Source: Leifsonia sp. SCN 70-46
GTDB taxonomy: Bacteria > Actinomycetota > Actinomycetes > Actinomycetales > Microbacteriaceae
Direction of reading: 5' to 3'
NCBI GenBank assembly: GCA_001725325.1
Contig: MEFY01000002.1
Coordinates: 2,235,559-2,299,558, forward strand
DNA length: 64,000 bases
The notes under the pieces are model-generated. The model ran no database searches and was not told the DNA's origin. It was given only the letters and a program-made list of their open reading frames with translations. The position numbers and the translations under genes are program-made. Each line of letters opens with the position of its first letter. Positions within the stretch are counted from its first letter, which is position 1. Below are positions 11,795 to 21,613 of the stretch, piece after piece.

Positions 11795-12626
11795 TCTCGG
11801 CTCGCGCCTCGACGCTGCGTTCGACGCCCACGGGCACGTGTGCCTCGGCATCGACGCGCACGCGTACCTGCTCGGCGAGTGGGGACTGCCCGACACCGCC
11901 GACGGCGCGCGCACGTTCGCGATGCGCGCCCTCGACGCCGCCGCGGGCACCGTCGGCATCGTCAAGCCCCAGGTGGCGTTCTTCGAGCGGCACGGATCCG
12001 CGGGGTACGCGGCCCTCGAGGATGTGCTCGCCGCGGCGCGCTCGGCGGGCCTCGTCGTCATAGCCGACGTCAAGCGCGGCGACATCGGCACGACCATCGA
12101 CGCCTACGGCGAGGCCTGGCTCACCCCCGGGTCCCCGCTCGAGGTCGACGCCATGACCCTCGTCGCCTATCAGGGCGTCGGCTCGGTCGCGGGGCCGATC
12201 TCGCTCGCGCGCTCGCACGGCAAGGGCGTGTTCGTGCTCGCCGCGACCTCGAACATCGAGGCGTTCCCCACCCAGACCGCCGTGCTGCAGTCGGGCGCGC
12301 AGCACCGTGAGACGGTCGCCGCCGGTATCGTCGCAGAGGTGGACGGCATCAACGCGGGCGCCGAGCTCGGCTCGGTGGGTGTCGTGATCGGCGCGACGGT
12401 CAACTTCACCGACTACGGCATCGACCCGTCGCTGCTCGCGTCGACGCCCATCCTCGCGCCCGGGTTCGGCGAGCAGGGCGCCCTCCTGCGCGACCTGCCC
12501 GACCTCTACGGCCAGGTCGCCGTCAACGTCATCGCCAACGTGGGCCGCTCGGTGCTCAAGGCCGGCCCCTCCGGCATCGCCGCGGCGCTGCGCGAGCACG
12601 CGGACGAGCTCGCGGGGGTGATGTGA
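11787..12626 (+). CDS. pyrF: orotidine 5'-phosphate decarboxylase, type 2
   Basis: 279 residues, starting at TTG 11787 inside the carB end. The signature [22 protein letters not shown] carries the catalytic Lys/Asp of the OMP decarboxylase type 2 subfamily, and the N-terminal LGIDAH segment is also typical. It performs the last step to UMP. The dihydroorotate dehydrogenase gene (pyrD) and pyrE are not in the window. The stop overlaps the next gene by GTGA. Confidence 0.95.
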
Positions 12627-13552
12627 GCCCCCGTCCCGACCCGCCGGCCGATGTCGACCGCGCGGCAGCCGGGCGCGCGGCGATAGCGGCACGCCGCGCA
12701 CGCGCCGCGGTCAAGAACTCGATAGCGTCGCGCGAGCGCACGGCGCTCGACGCCGCGCAGGCCGCGTGGAGCGACCCCGAGAGCCCCGAGGCCGGCCTGC
12801 GGGTCACCGAGCTGCTCGCGAGCGTGCCCTCGCTCGGCCCGACCCGCACGGCGCGCATCCTCGAGCAGCTCGAGATCTCCGACCGCAAGCGCGTCGGCGG
12901 GCTCGGCGTCCGGCAGCGGGCCAAGCTGCGCGACTGGCTCGTCGCCCGTCAGGGCCCCGGCCGCAGCCGCCTGCTCGTGCTCGCGGGTCCCACCGCGGTG
13001 GGCAAGGGCACGGTGTCGGCGTACATCCGCGAGCACTACCCCGACGTCATGCTGAGCGTCTCCGCCACCACGCGTAAGCCGCGGCCCGGCGAGATCGACG
13101 GCGTGCACTACTACTTCGTGTCCGACGAGGAGTTCGACCGCAAGATCGCCGCGGGGGAGCTGCTCGAATGGGCCGTCGTGCACAACTCGTACCGCTACGG
13201 CACCCCGCGGCCGCCCATCGACGCCGCCCTCGCCCAAGGCCGGCGGGTCATGCTCGAGATCGACCTGCAGGGCGCGCGGCAGGTGCGCGAGGTCATGCCC
13301 GAGGCGCTCCTGGTCTTCCTGCTGCCTCCCACGTGGGAGGAGCTGGTGCGCCGGCTCATCGGCCGGGGCACCGAGGAGGCGGAGGAGCAGCAGCGCCGAT
13401 TGGACACCGCGAAGGTCGAGCTCGCGGCCCAGGACGAGTTCGACGCGAAGGTCGTGAACCTCGAAGTCGGCCAAGCGGCCCGCGAGGTCGTAGAATTGAT
13501 GGATGCGCCCGCTGGCGCGACAACTTACGGCAAGGAGCCCCACCATGGTTGA
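12623..13552 (+). CDS. gmk: mIHF-guanylate kinase fusion protein
   Basis: 309 residues from GTG 12623, about 110 longer than a normal guanylate kinase. Residues about 14-108 match actinobacterial integration host factor m[39 protein letters not shown] with the helix-two-turn-helix, and [15 protein letters not shown]. Residues about 114-309 are guanylate kinase, with P-loop GPTAVGKGT (122-130), TTRKPRPGE and the [11 protein letters not shown] lid/core segments. In mycobacteria mihF and gmk are separate neighbours. The protein should therefore both phosphorylate GMP and bind DNA, unless it is processed. It overlaps pyrF by four bases and rpoZ by eight. Confidence 0.93.
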   Translation: MSPRPDPPADVDRAAAGRAAIAARRARAAVKNSIASRERTALDAAQAAWSDPESPEAGLRVTELLASVPSLGPTRTARILEQLEISDRKRVGGLGVRQRAKLRDWLVARQGPGRSRLLVLAGPTAVGKGTVSAYIREHYPDVMLSVSATTRKPRPGEIDGVHYYFVSDEEFDRKIAAGELLEWAVVHNSYRYGTPRPPIDAALAQGRRVMLEIDLQGARQVREVMPEALLVFLLPPTWEELVRRLIGRGTEEAEEQQRRLDTAKVELAAQDEFDAKVVNLEVGQAAREVVELMDAPAGATTYGKEPHHG

Positions 13553-13805
13553 CCGTCACTCCGGAATCATCGACCCGCCCATCGACGAGCTGCTCTCGAA
13601 GGTCGACTCGAAGTACCAGCTGGTCATCTTCGCCTCGAAGCGCGCCCGCCAGATCAACGACTACTACGCCGACCTGCACGAGGGCAGCCTCTTCGACAAC
13701 GTCGGCCCGCTCGTCGACTCGACGATCGACGACAAGCCCCTCTCGGTCGCGCTCCACGAGATCAACGAGGACAAGCTCGAGCTCAAGCGCCTGAGCGAAG
13801 AGTAA
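13545..13805 (+). CDS. rpoZ: RNA polymerase omega subunit
   Basis: 86 residues from ATG 13545 ([17 protein letters not shown]), chosen because AAGGAG lies seven bases upstream; the frame is open from 13503 but that part is a shadow of gmk. The RpoZ core [20 protein letters not shown] and the tail [17 protein letters not shown] match the family. Omega helps assemble and stabilise beta-prime. It overlaps the end of the gmk fusion gene. Confidence 0.95.
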   Translation: MVDRHSGIIDPPIDELLSKVDSKYQLVIFASKRARQINDYYADLHEGSLFDNVGPLVDSTIDDKPLSVALHEINEDKLELKRLSEE

Positions 13806-13815
13806 CCACGACAGC

Positions 13816-15033
13816 ATGAACATCGTCGTCGGTATCACCGGCGGCATTGCGGCGTACAAGGCCGTCAACGTCGTCCGCGCGCTCGTGCTCGCCGGCCACG
13901 ATGTCCACGTCGTGGCGACGGAGAACGCGCTGCGGTTCGTCGGGCGTCCTACGCTCGAGGCGCTCAGCCGCAACCTCGTCCACTCCGACCTCTACGAGGG
14001 CGTCGCCGAGGTGCGGCACGTCGCGATCGGCCAGGCCGCCGACCTCATCGTCGTGGCGCCGGCGACCGCCAACACGATAGCCAAGCTCGCGGGCGGCTTC
14101 GCCGACGACCTGCTCGGCAACACGATCCTCGCGAGCACGGCCCCGCTCGTCATCGCGCCCGCGATGCACACCGAGATGTGGCAGAACCCCGCGACCGTGC
14201 ACAACATCGAGCTCCTGCGCTCGCGCGGCGTCACCGTCGTGGGCCCGGCGGTCGGCCAGCTCACGGGCAAGGACGCGGGGCCGGGCAGGATGTCCGAGCC
14301 CGACGACATCGTGGCCGCGGCCCTGGCCGTGGTGGGCCCGCGCGACCTCGCGGGCAGGCGCATCCTCGTGACCGCGGGCGGCACCCGCGAGCCGCTCGAC
14401 CCCGTGCGCTTCATCGGCAACCGCTCGAGCGGCAGGCAGGGGGTGGCCCTCGCCCTCGCGGCCGCCGCGCGCGGGGCGGACGTGACGCTCATCGCCGCCA
14501 ACCTCGAGGTGGCGGCACCGGAGTCGGTGTCCGTCGTGCGCGTCGGCTCCACGCTCGAGCTCGCCGCCGCCGTCGAGGAGGCCGCAGCATCCGCAGACGT
14601 GGTCATCATGGCCGCCGCCGTCGCGGACTACCGACCGGAGTCCGTCGCGGAGAGCAAGATCAAGAAGGAGCAGCAGGGCGACGTGCTCGACCTGCGGCTC
14701 GTCAAGAATCCCGACATCCTGAAGGGCATCTCGCAGCAGCGCCGCGCCGGCCAGGTGGTCGTGGGCTTCGCCGCCGAGACCGAGCAGGATGACGACGCGC
14801 TGCTCGCGCTCGGCCGCGCCAAGATCGCGCGCAAGGGCTGCGACTTCCTCGTCGTCAACAGGGTCGGCTGGACCGAGGGCTTCGCAACGGAGAGCAACAG
14901 TGTCGTGGTGATCGACCGGTCGGGCGATACGGTGGTCACGTCGTCCGGCACGAAGATGTCGGTGGCCGACCGCATCCTCGACCTCGTCGTCACCGCGCCG
15001 ACCAGAAGCAGCCCACTGGAGAACTCCGAATGA
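13816..15033 (+). CDS. coaBC: bifunctional phosphopantothenoylcysteine decarboxylase / phosphopantothenate-cysteine ligase
   Basis: 405 residues. The N-terminal CoaC flavoprotein domain begins [13 protein letters not shown] and includes [16 protein letters not shown] and the APAMHTEMW substrate clamp. The CoaB domain, from about 180, begins [20 protein letters not shown] and contains the RSSGRQG and AAVADYRP motifs. It turns phosphopantothenate plus cysteine into phosphopantetheine for CoA synthesis; coaE occurs later in the window. It overlaps metK by ATGA. Confidence 0.97.
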   Translation: MNIVVGITGGIAAYKAVNVVRALVLAGHDVHVVATENALRFVGRPTLEALSRNLVHSDLYEGVAEVRHVAIGQAADLIVVAPATANTIAKLAGGFADDLLGNTILASTAPLVIAPAMHTEMWQNPATVHNIELLRSRGVTVVGPAVGQLTGKDAGPGRMSEPDDIVAAALAVVGPRDLAGRRILVTAGGTREPLDPVRFIGNRSSGRQGVALALAAAARGADVTLIAANLEVAAPESVSVVRVGSTLELAAAVEEAAASADVVIMAAAVADYRPESVAESKIKKEQQGDVLDLRLVKNPDILKGISQQRRAGQVVVGFAAETEQDDDALLALGRAKIARKGCDFLVVNRVGWTEGFATESNSVVVIDRSGDTVVTSSGTKMSVADRILDLVVTAPTRSSPLENSE

Positions 15034-16223
15034 GCACCGCCCTGCGCCTTTTCACCTCCGAGTCGGTCACCGAGGGCCACCCCGACAAGATCTGCGACCA
15101 GATCAGCGACGGCATCCTCGACGCGCTCCTGCGGGTCGACCCGCGCAGCCGCGTCGCCGTCGAGACGATGGTCACGACGGGCCTCGTGCACGTCGCGGGC
15201 GAGGTCACGACCTCGGGCTACGTCGAGATCCCCGCCATCGTGCGCGAGATCATCACCAACATCGGCTACTACTCCTCGGCTGTCGGCTTCGACGGGGCGT
15301 CGTGCGGCGTCGAGGTGTCGATCGGCTCGCAGTCGCCCGACATCGCGCAGGGCGTCGACACGGCCCTCGAGGCCCGCGAGGGTGCCACCGAAGACCTCGA
15401 CCTCCAGGGCGCGGGCGACCAGGGCATCATGTTCGGGTTCGCGACGACCGAGACCCCTCAGCTCATGCCGCTGCCCATCTGGCTCGCGCACCGCCTCGCC
15501 GAGAAGCTCTCCGAGGTGCGCAAGTCGGGGCAGCTCGACTACCTGCGCCCCGACGGCAAGACCCAGGTGACGATCGGCTACGACGGCACCGTGCCGCGCA
15601 CCGTCGACACCGTCGTGCTCTCCACGCAGCACTCGCCCGCCGTCGACAACGCGCGCCTGTTCGCCGAGGTCGAGGAGGCCGTGATCCGGCCGGTGCTCGC
15701 GACGGTCGGCCTCGAGAGCGGCGACGCCACGATCCTCATCAACCCCACGGGCCGCTTCGAGATCGGCGGGCCGCAGGGCGACGCGGGCCTCACGGGCCGC
15801 AAGATCATCGTCGACACCTACGGCGGGGCCTCACGCCACGGCGGCGGCGCCTTCAGCGGCAAAGACCCGTCGAAGGTCGACCGCTCCGCCGCGTACGCGC
15901 TGCGCTGGGTGGCCAAGAACGCCGTGGCGGCCGGGTTCGCCGACCGGCTCGAGGTGCAGGTCGCCTACGCGATCGGCAAGGCGGCGCCCGTGGGCCTCTA
16001 CGTGGAGACGTTCGGCACCGCGCACGTCGACGAGTCGCGCATCATCGGGGCCATCCGCGAGGTGTTCGACCTGCGTCCCGCGGCGATCATCCGCGATCTC
16101 GACCTGCTGCGCCCGATCTACTCTCCGACCGCCGCCTACGGGCACTTCGGCCGCGAGCTGCCCGACTTCACGTGGGAGCGCACCGACCGCGTGGAGGCGC
16201 TGCGCTCCGCAGTCGGCCTGTAG
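15030..16223 (+). CDS. metK: S-adenosylmethionine synthetase
   Basis: 397 residues. The family signatures are clear: [16 protein letters not shown] at the N-terminus, [12 protein letters not shown] in the ATP-binding centre and [16 protein letters not shown] in the phosphate loop. It makes SAM from methionine and ATP. It overlaps coaBC by four bases, so there is no room for a SAM riboswitch, and priA follows after four bases. Confidence 0.98.
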   Translation: MSTALRLFTSESVTEGHPDKICDQISDGILDALLRVDPRSRVAVETMVTTGLVHVAGEVTTSGYVEIPAIVREIITNIGYYSSAVGFDGASCGVEVSIGSQSPDIAQGVDTALEAREGATEDLDLQGAGDQGIMFGFATTETPQLMPLPIWLAHRLAEKLSEVRKSGQLDYLRPDGKTQVTIGYDGTVPRTVDTVVLSTQHSPAVDNARLFAEVEEAVIRPVLATVGLESGDATILINPTGRFEIGGPQGDAGLTGRKIIVDTYGGASRHGGGAFSGKDPSKVDRSAAYALRWVAKNAVAAGFADRLEVQVAYAIGKAAPVGLYVETFGTAHVDESRIIGAIREVFDLRPAAIIRDLDLLRPIYSPTAAYGHFGRELPDFTWERTDRVEALRSAVGL

Positions 16224-16227
16224 CGCC

Positions 16228-18210
16228 TTGCCTGCGGCGCTAGGCACGGGCGCGGCATCGATCGCGCGCGTCATGGTCGACTCCGCGCTGCCGCAGCTCG
16301 ACAGGCTGTTCGACTACCTCATCCCGCCCGAGCTCGCCGCCGACGCGGTGCCGGGCGTGCGCGTGAAGGTGCCGCTGCGCTCCGCCGGCCGCGTCGCGGA
16401 CGGCTACATCGTCGAGGTCGTCGAGCAGGGGGACTACTCCGGGGTGCTCAGCGCCCTCGACTCGGTCGTGTCGCCCCTGCGCGTGCTCACGCCCGACGTG
16501 TGGGCGCTCGCGCGCAGGGCCGCGGACCGTGCGGCGGGCTCGGCGAGCGACATCGTGCGCCTCGCCGTGCCGACGCGGCAGGTGCGGGTGGAGAAGGCCC
16601 ACCTCGCCGGGGAGGCGCAGGAGCCGCACCCGCAGATCACCGCCCTCCCCGTGCACGGCTACGGGCCGCGCGTCATCGAGTCCGCCGTCGCGCTCGGGGA
16701 GCGCCTCGCCGTCGACGCCCTGCCGGGCGTCACGGAGGTCGCCGACGGCGTGTGGGTGGGCACGTGGGCCGTGACCCTCGCGGCGGCGGCGACCGCCGTG
16801 CTCGCGGGCGGGCGTAGCGCCATCCTCGCCGTGCCGGACTACCGCGACCAGGAGCAGCTCGAGGCGGCCCTGCGCGCCGTGCTGCCCGACGAGAGCATCG
16901 TGCGCCTCGACGCGCGCCAGTCGAACCCCGACCGCTACCGGGGGTTCCTGCGCTGCCTGTCCGACCGGCCGCTCGTGATAGTCGGCAACCGCTCGGTCGT
17001 GTACGCCCCCGCGGCCGACCTCGGGCTCGTCGCCGTGTGGGATGACGGCGACCCCCTGCACAGCGAGCCCCTGAGCCCCTATGTGCACGCGCGGGACGCC
17101 GCGCTCGTGCGGCAGGAGCTGCAGGGCTGCGCGCTCGTCTTCCTCGGCAACTCCCGCAGCACCGAGGTCGAGCGCCTCGTCGAGCTCGGCTGGCTGCGCT
17201 CGGTGGGGCCCGTGCCGCTCGTGCTGCCGAAGGTCATCCCTACGGCACAGCAGGCCGCGACCGACCGCCTCGCCGCGCAGGCTCGCATCCCCTCCGCCGC
17301 GTGGAAGGTCGCCCGCACCGCCCTCGAGTCCGGGCCCGTGCTCGTGCAGGTCGCCCGGCCCGGCTATGCGCCGCGCCTCGCGTGCGCCGACTGCGGCCAG
17401 ACCGCGCGCTGCCAGCGCTGCGAGGGGCCGCTGCTGCAGAAGTCCTCGCGCTCCGTCCCCGCGTGCGCGTGGTGCGGCGCCCTCGCCGTCAACTGGCGCT
17501 GCGGCAACTGCGAGGGCGAGAAGCTGCGGCTGAGCGGGTCGGGGGCGACGCGCACCGCCGAGGACCTCGGCCGTGCGTTCCCGGGCGTGCGCGTCATCAT
17601 CGCCGACGGCGAGCGCCAGGTGCTGTCGGTCGGCCCGGAGCCCGCCTTGGTGATCGCGACGCGCGGCGCCGAGCCCGTCGCCGCAGGCGGCTACCGCGCC
17701 GTGCTCCTCCTCGACGGAGAGAGGATGCTCGCGCGCGAGTCCCTCCGGGTCGCGGAGGACTGCCTCCGCTGGTGGTCGAACGCCGTCGCCCTCGCCGCGC
17801 CGGGAGCCCCGAGCGTGCTCGTGGGCGTCGGGGGAGCGATCGCGAGCGCGTTCGTCACGTGGCGGCAGGCCGACCACGCCCGCGCCGAGCTCGCGGACCG
17901 CCGCCGCCTGCGCTTCCCGCCGGCAGTGCGGGTGGCCACGCTCACGGGCACCGTCGAGGCCGTCACGAGGGCCGCGGAGGCCTCGGGCGTCATCGCGGAG
18001 GACGTGCTCGGGCCCGTCGACCTCGCGCCGCCCGCGGTGCGGACCATCCTGCGCTTCGACTACAACCGCGGCGGCGAGGTCGCCGCAGCACTGCGCGCGG
18101 AGCTCATCCGCGCGGCGACGTCGCGGCGCCGAACGCCCGGCGGACGGGGGCCGTCCGGCCCGACCATGCGCGTGCGCCTCGACGACGTCGAGCCGTTCCT
18201 CGACTCCTGA
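16228..18210 (+). CDS. priA: PriA-family primosomal protein N', helicase motifs degenerate
   Basis: 660 residues. The N-terminal PriA DNA-binding domain is recognisable (LPQLDRLFDYLIPPEL, VRVKVPLR). Eight cysteines in four CxxC pairs form the zinc-binding insert (about 386-430). The Walker A GxTGSGKT of true PriA is absent: the equivalent region reads GVWVGTWAVTLAAAATAVLAGG. The DEEH box is replaced by WDDGDPLH. Helicase activity is therefore unlikely, as known for actinobacterial PriA homologues. The start TTG 16228 is uncertain; ATG 16273 would leave a shorter N-terminus. Confidence 0.88.
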   Translation: MPAALGTGAASIARVMVDSALPQLDRLFDYLIPPELAADAVPGVRVKVPLRSAGRVADGYIVEVVEQGDYSGVLSALDSVVSPLRVLTPDVWALARRAADRAAGSASDIVRLAVPTRQVRVEKAHLAGEAQEPHPQITALPVHGYGPRVIESAVALGERLAVDALPGVTEVADGVWVGTWAVTLAAAATAVLAGGRSAILAVPDYRDQEQLEAALRAVLPDESIVRLDARQSNPDRYRGFLRCLSDRPLVIVGNRSVVYAPAADLGLVAVWDDGDPLHSEPLSPYVHARDAALVRQELQGCALVFLGNSRSTEVERLVELGWLRSVGPVPLVLPKVIPTAQQAATDRLAAQARIPSAAWKVARTALESGPVLVQVARPGYAPRLACADCGQTARCQRCEGPLLQKSSRSVPACAWCGALAVNWRCGNCEGEKLRLSGSGATRTAEDLGRAFPGVRVIIADGERQVLSVGPEPALVIATRGAEPVAAGGYRAVLLLDGERMLARESLRVAEDCLRWWSNAVALAAPGAPSVLVGVGGAIASAFVTWRQADHARAELADRRRLRFPPAVRVATLTGTVEAVTRAAEASGVIAEDVLGPVDLAPPAVRTILRFDYNRGGEVAAALRAELIRAATSRRRTPGGRGPSGPTMRVRLDDVEPFLDS

Positions 18211-18214
18211 GAGA

Positions 18215-19138
18215 ATGGACGGAATGTCCTCCTCGCTCCGCCTCGTCTTCGCAGGCAGCCCCGCAGCAGCGGTGCCCAGCCTCGCCACGCTCGCCGGCTC
18301 CCGGCACGAGGTCGCGGCGGTGATCACGCGCGAGGACTCCCCGCAGGGCCGCAGGGGCGTGCTCACGCCCACGCCCGTCGCCGTCGAGGCCGAGGGCCGG
18401 GGCATCCCCGTCATCCGCGCCAACCGTCTCGCGGGCGCCGCGACCGAGGCCGTGCAGTCGCTCGCACCCGACCTGGGCGTCATCGTCGCGTACGGCGGCC
18501 TCGTGCGCGAGCCGCTGCTCTCGACCCCGCGCCTGGGCTGGATCAACCTGCACTTCTCCCTCCTCCCGCGCTGGCGCGGGGCGGCCCCCGTGCAGCGCGC
18601 GATCATGGCGGGCGACGACATCACGGGCGCCACAGTCTTCCAGCTCGTGCCCGAGCTCGACGCGGGCGAGGTCTTCGGCAGGATGACCGAGCCCATCGGC
18701 GCGCACCAGACGGCCGGGCGGCTCCTCGAGTCGCTCTCGGTCTCGGGCGCCGGCCTGCTCGAGCGCGTCGTCGACGCGCTCGCGGACGGCACCGCCCGCG
18801 CCGAGGCCCAGGAGGGCGACGTCACGGTGGCCCCCAAGCTCACCCTCGACGACGGCCGCATCGACTGGGGCCGCCCCGCGCGCGAGGTCTACGACCTCAT
18901 CCGCGGCGTCACGCCCGAGCCCGGGGCGTTCGCCCTCGTCGACGACGCGCGGCTCAAGGTGCTCGAGGCGGCGATCGCGCGGGATGTCCCGCGTCTGCCT
19001 CCGGGCGAGTTCGCCCTCGTGGGCAGGGCCGTGCACGTGGGCACCGCGACGGAGCCGATCGAGCTCGTCACGGTGCACCCTGCCGGCCGCAAGGCCATGG
19101 ACGCCGCCTCGTGGTGGCGCGGACGGAGCAGATCGTGA
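18215..19138 (+). CDS. fmt: methionyl-tRNA formyltransferase
   Basis: 307 residues. The formyltransferase signatures LVFAGSP, the catalytic region NLHFSLLPRWRGAAPVQRA and a C-terminal OB-like domain are present. It formylates initiator Met-tRNA. ATG 18215 or ATG 18224 (MSSSLRLVF) are both possible; the second lies seven bases after a weak -10-like GAGAAT (18211-18216), so the shorter form cannot be excluded. It overlaps rsmB by GTGA at 19135. Confidence 0.95.
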   Translation: MDGMSSSLRLVFAGSPAAAVPSLATLAGSRHEVAAVITREDSPQGRRGVLTPTPVAVEAEGRGIPVIRANRLAGAATEAVQSLAPDLGVIVAYGGLVREPLLSTPRLGWINLHFSLLPRWRGAAPVQRAIMAGDDITGATVFQLVPELDAGEVFGRMTEPIGAHQTAGRLLESLSVSGAGLLERVVDALADGTARAEAQEGDVTVAPKLTLDDGRIDWGRPAREVYDLIRGVTPEPGAFALVDDARLKVLEAAIARDVPRLPPGEFALVGRAVHVGTATEPIELVTVHPAGRKAMDAASWWRGRSRS

Positions 19139-20490
19139 CCCCGCAGCCCGCGCGCCGCATCGCGCTCGACGTCATCATGGCCGTGCGCGACTCCGACGCC
19201 TACGCCAACCTGCTCCTGCCCGTGCGGCTCGGCCGCGCGAAGCTCTCCGAGGCCGACGCCGGCCTCGCCACGGAGCTCACCTACGGAACCCTGCGCATGC
19301 AGGGCTACTACGACGCCGTCATCGCCCTCGCGGCGGGCCGCGACGTCTCCAAGATCGACGCGCCCGTGCTCGACGTGCTGCGGCTCGCGTGCCACCAGCT
19401 GCTCTCCATGCGCGTCGCGCAGCACGCGGCGGTCGACGAGTCCGTCGAGCTCGCGAAGACCGTGGGCTCGCGCTCGGCTGTCGGTTTCGTGAACGGGGTG
19501 CTGCGCACGATCACGCGCACGGAGCCGGAGGAGTGGCGCCGTCGCGTGCTCTCGGCCGCGGGCTCGGGGGAGGAGCGCCTCGCCCTCGAGTACTCGCACC
19601 CGCTGTGGGTCACGCGCGCATTCCGCCAGGTGCTCGTCGCGGAGGGCAGGGAGGCCGAGCTCGAGGAGCTGCTGCACGCCGACAACGTCGCGCCGCGCGT
19701 CTCCCTCACGGCGCTGCCGGGCCTCGCGACGACCGCCGAGCTCGACGCCCACACCGCCCTGTACTCGCCCGTGGGCGCCGTGCTCGACGGCGGCGACCCC
19801 CTCCGCGTCCCCGCCGTGCGGGAGGGCAGGGCTCGCGTGCAGGACGAGGGCTCGCAGCTCGCGGCGCTCGCCCTCAGCCGCGCCGTGCCCATCACGGCCG
19901 GGGAGCAGTGGCTCGACCTCTGCGCGGGTCCGGGCGGAAAGTCGGCCCTGCTCGCCGCGGAGGCGGCGCGGGCCGGCGCCGTCCTCACGGCCAACGAGCT
20001 CGTGCCCGCGCGCGCGGAGCTCGTGCGCAAGGCCCTCGCCGTGTTCGACCCGGCCCCTGAGGTGTGGGAGCTCGACGGCACGACCGTCGGAGCGCTGTGC
20101 CCGGAGTCGTTCGACAGGATCCTGCTCGACGCGCCCTGCACGGGGCTCGGCGCGCTGCGCCGTCGTCCCGAGGCGCGCTGGCGCAAGCAGCCCAGCGACG
20201 TCGCGGGTCTCGGCGCCCTGCAGGCCAGGCTGCTCGAGTCGGCGGTCGCCGCGCTCAAGCCCGGCGGCATCCTCGCCTACGTCACGTGCTCGCCGCACGC
20301 CGCCGAGACGAAGTCGATAGTCGCCTCGGTGCTCCGCAAGGCCGAGGGAGTCGAGCGCCTCGACACGCCCGGGGTGCTGCAGGCCATCGTGACGGAGCCG
20401 CTCGACCTGCCCGAGGCGAGCCACGCGCAGCTGTGGCCGCACCGCCACGGCACGGACGCGATGTTCATCCAGCTGCTGGCTAAGGTCTAG
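19135..20490 (+). CDS. rsmB: 16S rRNA m5C967 methyltransferase, RsmB/Sun family
   Basis: 451 residues from GTG 19135, chosen for the GTGA overlap and the GGAG at 19125-19128. The N-terminal NusB-like RNA-binding domain (about 8-140) precedes a Rossmann methyltransferase. SAM loop: DLCAGPGGKSALLAAEA. The two catalytic cysteines are in DAPCTGLGALRRRPE and YVTCSPHAAETK. It methylates cytosine 967 of 16S rRNA in characterised relatives. The last 10 bases contain a -10-like TAAGGT for rpe. Confidence 0.93.
   Translation: MTPQPARRIALDVIMAVRDSDAYANLLLPVRLGRAKLSEADAGLATELTYGTLRMQGYYDAVIALAAGRDVSKIDAPVLDVLRLACHQLLSMRVAQHAAVDESVELAKTVGSRSAVGFVNGVLRTITRTEPEEWRRRVLSAAGSGEERLALEYSHPLWVTRAFRQVLVAEGREAELEELLHADNVAPRVSLTALPGLATTAELDAHTALYSPVGAVLDGGDPLRVPAVREGRARVQDEGSQLAALALSRAVPITAGEQWLDLCAGPGGKSALLAAEAARAGAVLTANELVPARAELVRKALAVFDPAPEVWELDGTTVGALCPESFDRILLDAPCTGLGALRRRPEARWRKQPSDVAGLGALQARLLESAVAALKPGGILAYVTCSPHAAETKSIVASVLRKAEGVERLDTPGVLQAIVTEPLDLPEASHAQLWPHRHGTDAMFIQLLAKV
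20481..20486 (+). promoter_or_regulatory. leaderless -10 for rpe
   Basis: TAAGGT lies exactly six bases before the rpe ATG (20493), within the 3' end of rsmB. Transcription would start at the A of the start codon. There is no Shine-Dalgarno in the gap CTAGGC. Confidence 0.4.
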
Positions 20491-20492
20491 GC

Positions 20493-21143
20493 ATGGCCCG
20501 CATCAATCCGAGCATCCTCGCCGCAGACTTCGTCAACCTCGAGCACGAGATCTCGCGCATCTCGACGGCAGACCTCGTGCACGTCGACGTCATGGACAAC
20601 CACTTCGTGCCCAACCTGACGTTCGGCCCGCAGATGGTCGGACGCATCCAGGACGTCTCGCCGATCCCGCTCGACGTGCACCTCATGATCGACGACCCCG
20701 ACCGCTGGGCGCCCGGGTACGCCGAGCTCGGCGCGTTCTCGGTGACCTTCCACGCCGAGGCGGCGAAGGATGCGGTGGCCCTCGCGCGGCGCCTGCGCGA
20801 CATCGGCGCCCGCGCGGGCATCGCCCTCAAGCCCGGCACCCCCGTGGAGCCCTACCTCGAGCTGCTCGCCGAGTTCGACCAGGTGCTCGTCATGACCGTC
20901 GAGCCCGGCTTCGGCGGCCAGAGCTTCATCACCGACGTCATGCCCAAGCTCGTCGCCCTGCGCGGCGCGGTGGGCGAGCGCGACATCTGGCTCCAGGTCG
21001 ACGGCGGCGTCGACGAGAGCACGATCGGCATCGCTGCGGAGGCGGGCGCCGACACCTTCGTGGCCGGGTCCGCGGTCTACCGCGGCGACCCCGCGACGAA
21101 CATCGCCGCGCTGCGCGCCGCGGCGTCCGCCCACCGGCACTAG
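20493..21143 (+). CDS. rpe: ribulose-phosphate 3-epimerase
   Basis: 216 residues, normal length. The TIM-barrel motifs INPSILAADF, HVDVMDNHFVPNLTFGP, HLMIDDP and MTVEPGFGGQSF match Rpe, with metal-binding His and Asp residues in place. It interconverts ribulose 5-phosphate and xylulose 5-phosphate in the pentose phosphate pathway. It converges on the minus-strand deaminase gene, overlapping it by four bases at the stops. Confidence 0.97.
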   Translation: MARINPSILAADFVNLEHEISRISTADLVHVDVMDNHFVPNLTFGPQMVGRIQDVSPIPLDVHLMIDDPDRWAPGYAELGAFSVTFHAEAAKDAVALARRLRDIGARAGIALKPGTPVEPYLELLAEFDQVLVMTVEPGFGGQSFITDVMPKLVALRGAVGERDIWLQVDGGVDESTIGIAAEAGADTFVAGSAVYRGDPATNIAALRAAASAHRH

Positions 21144-21601
21144 GCCCAGAAGCCCGCGTGCACCTCCCGCGCGCCCGCCACGTCCACGGGGCCGCGCACG
21201 GTCGTCGCGTGACCGCCGCGCTCGAACACCTCGCGCGAATGCAGGGCGAGCGTGAACTCGCCCGTGCCCTCTACAAGGTCGTCGAGCTCGTCGCTGCCGA
21301 GCGCGTAGACGACCGATCCGATGCCCGCCCAGAAGATCGCGCCCGAGCACATCGCGCACGGCTCCGTGCTCGCGTAGAGCGTCGAGGTCGCGAGCTCGTC
21401 GGGGGAGAGGGCGGCCCAGGCCGTGCGCACGAGGTTCGTCTCGGCGTGCGCCGTGACATCCCGCGAGGTCAGCACCGTGTTCTCCGCCTCGAGGATGCGG
21501 CCGCCCGTCGTGACGAGCACGGCGCCGAAGGGGTGGTTGCCGTGCTCGCGCGCGGCACGGGCGAGGTCGACGGCGCGGGCCAGGTGCTCGGTTTCAGGCA
21601 T
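21140..21601 (-). CDS. nucleoside deaminase (cytidine/deoxycytidylate deaminase family)
   Basis: 153 residues. The zinc site is complete: HAE at 52-54 and PCAMC at 81-85, with the family fold NHPFGAVLV before it. It resembles GuaD/TadA-like guanine or nucleoside deaminases rather than CDA. The exact substrate is not decided by sequence. The start codon is 9 bp from that of the divergent FKBP gene, so its promoter must lie inside that gene; CATGCT sits six bases upstream of its ATG. The 3' end overlaps the rpe stop. Confidence 0.86.
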   Translation of the reverse strand: MPETEHLARAVDLARAAREHGNHPFGAVLVTTGGRILEAENTVLTSRDVTAHAETNLVRTAWAALSPDELATSTLYASTEPCAMCSGAIFWAGIGSVVYALGSDELDDLVEGTGEFTLALHSREVFERGGHATTVRGPVDVAGAREVHAGFWA

Positions 21602-21613
21602 GATGTGAGCATG
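21599..21613. promoter_or_regulatory. divergent promoter pair overlapping two start codons
   Basis: The FKBP ATG is preceded, six bases upstream, by CATGAT (21599-21604). The deaminase ATG is preceded, six bases upstream on the minus strand, by CATGCT (21608-21613). Each -10-like hexamer covers the other gene's start codon. Both deviate from TANNNT in the first base, so this is tentative, but the 9-bp gap leaves no room for leaders. Confidence 0.35.

Noticed and set aside
15000-15040. SAM riboswitch before metK
   Set aside because: metK overlaps coaBC by four bases, leaving no leader; no conserved riboswitch core is visible.
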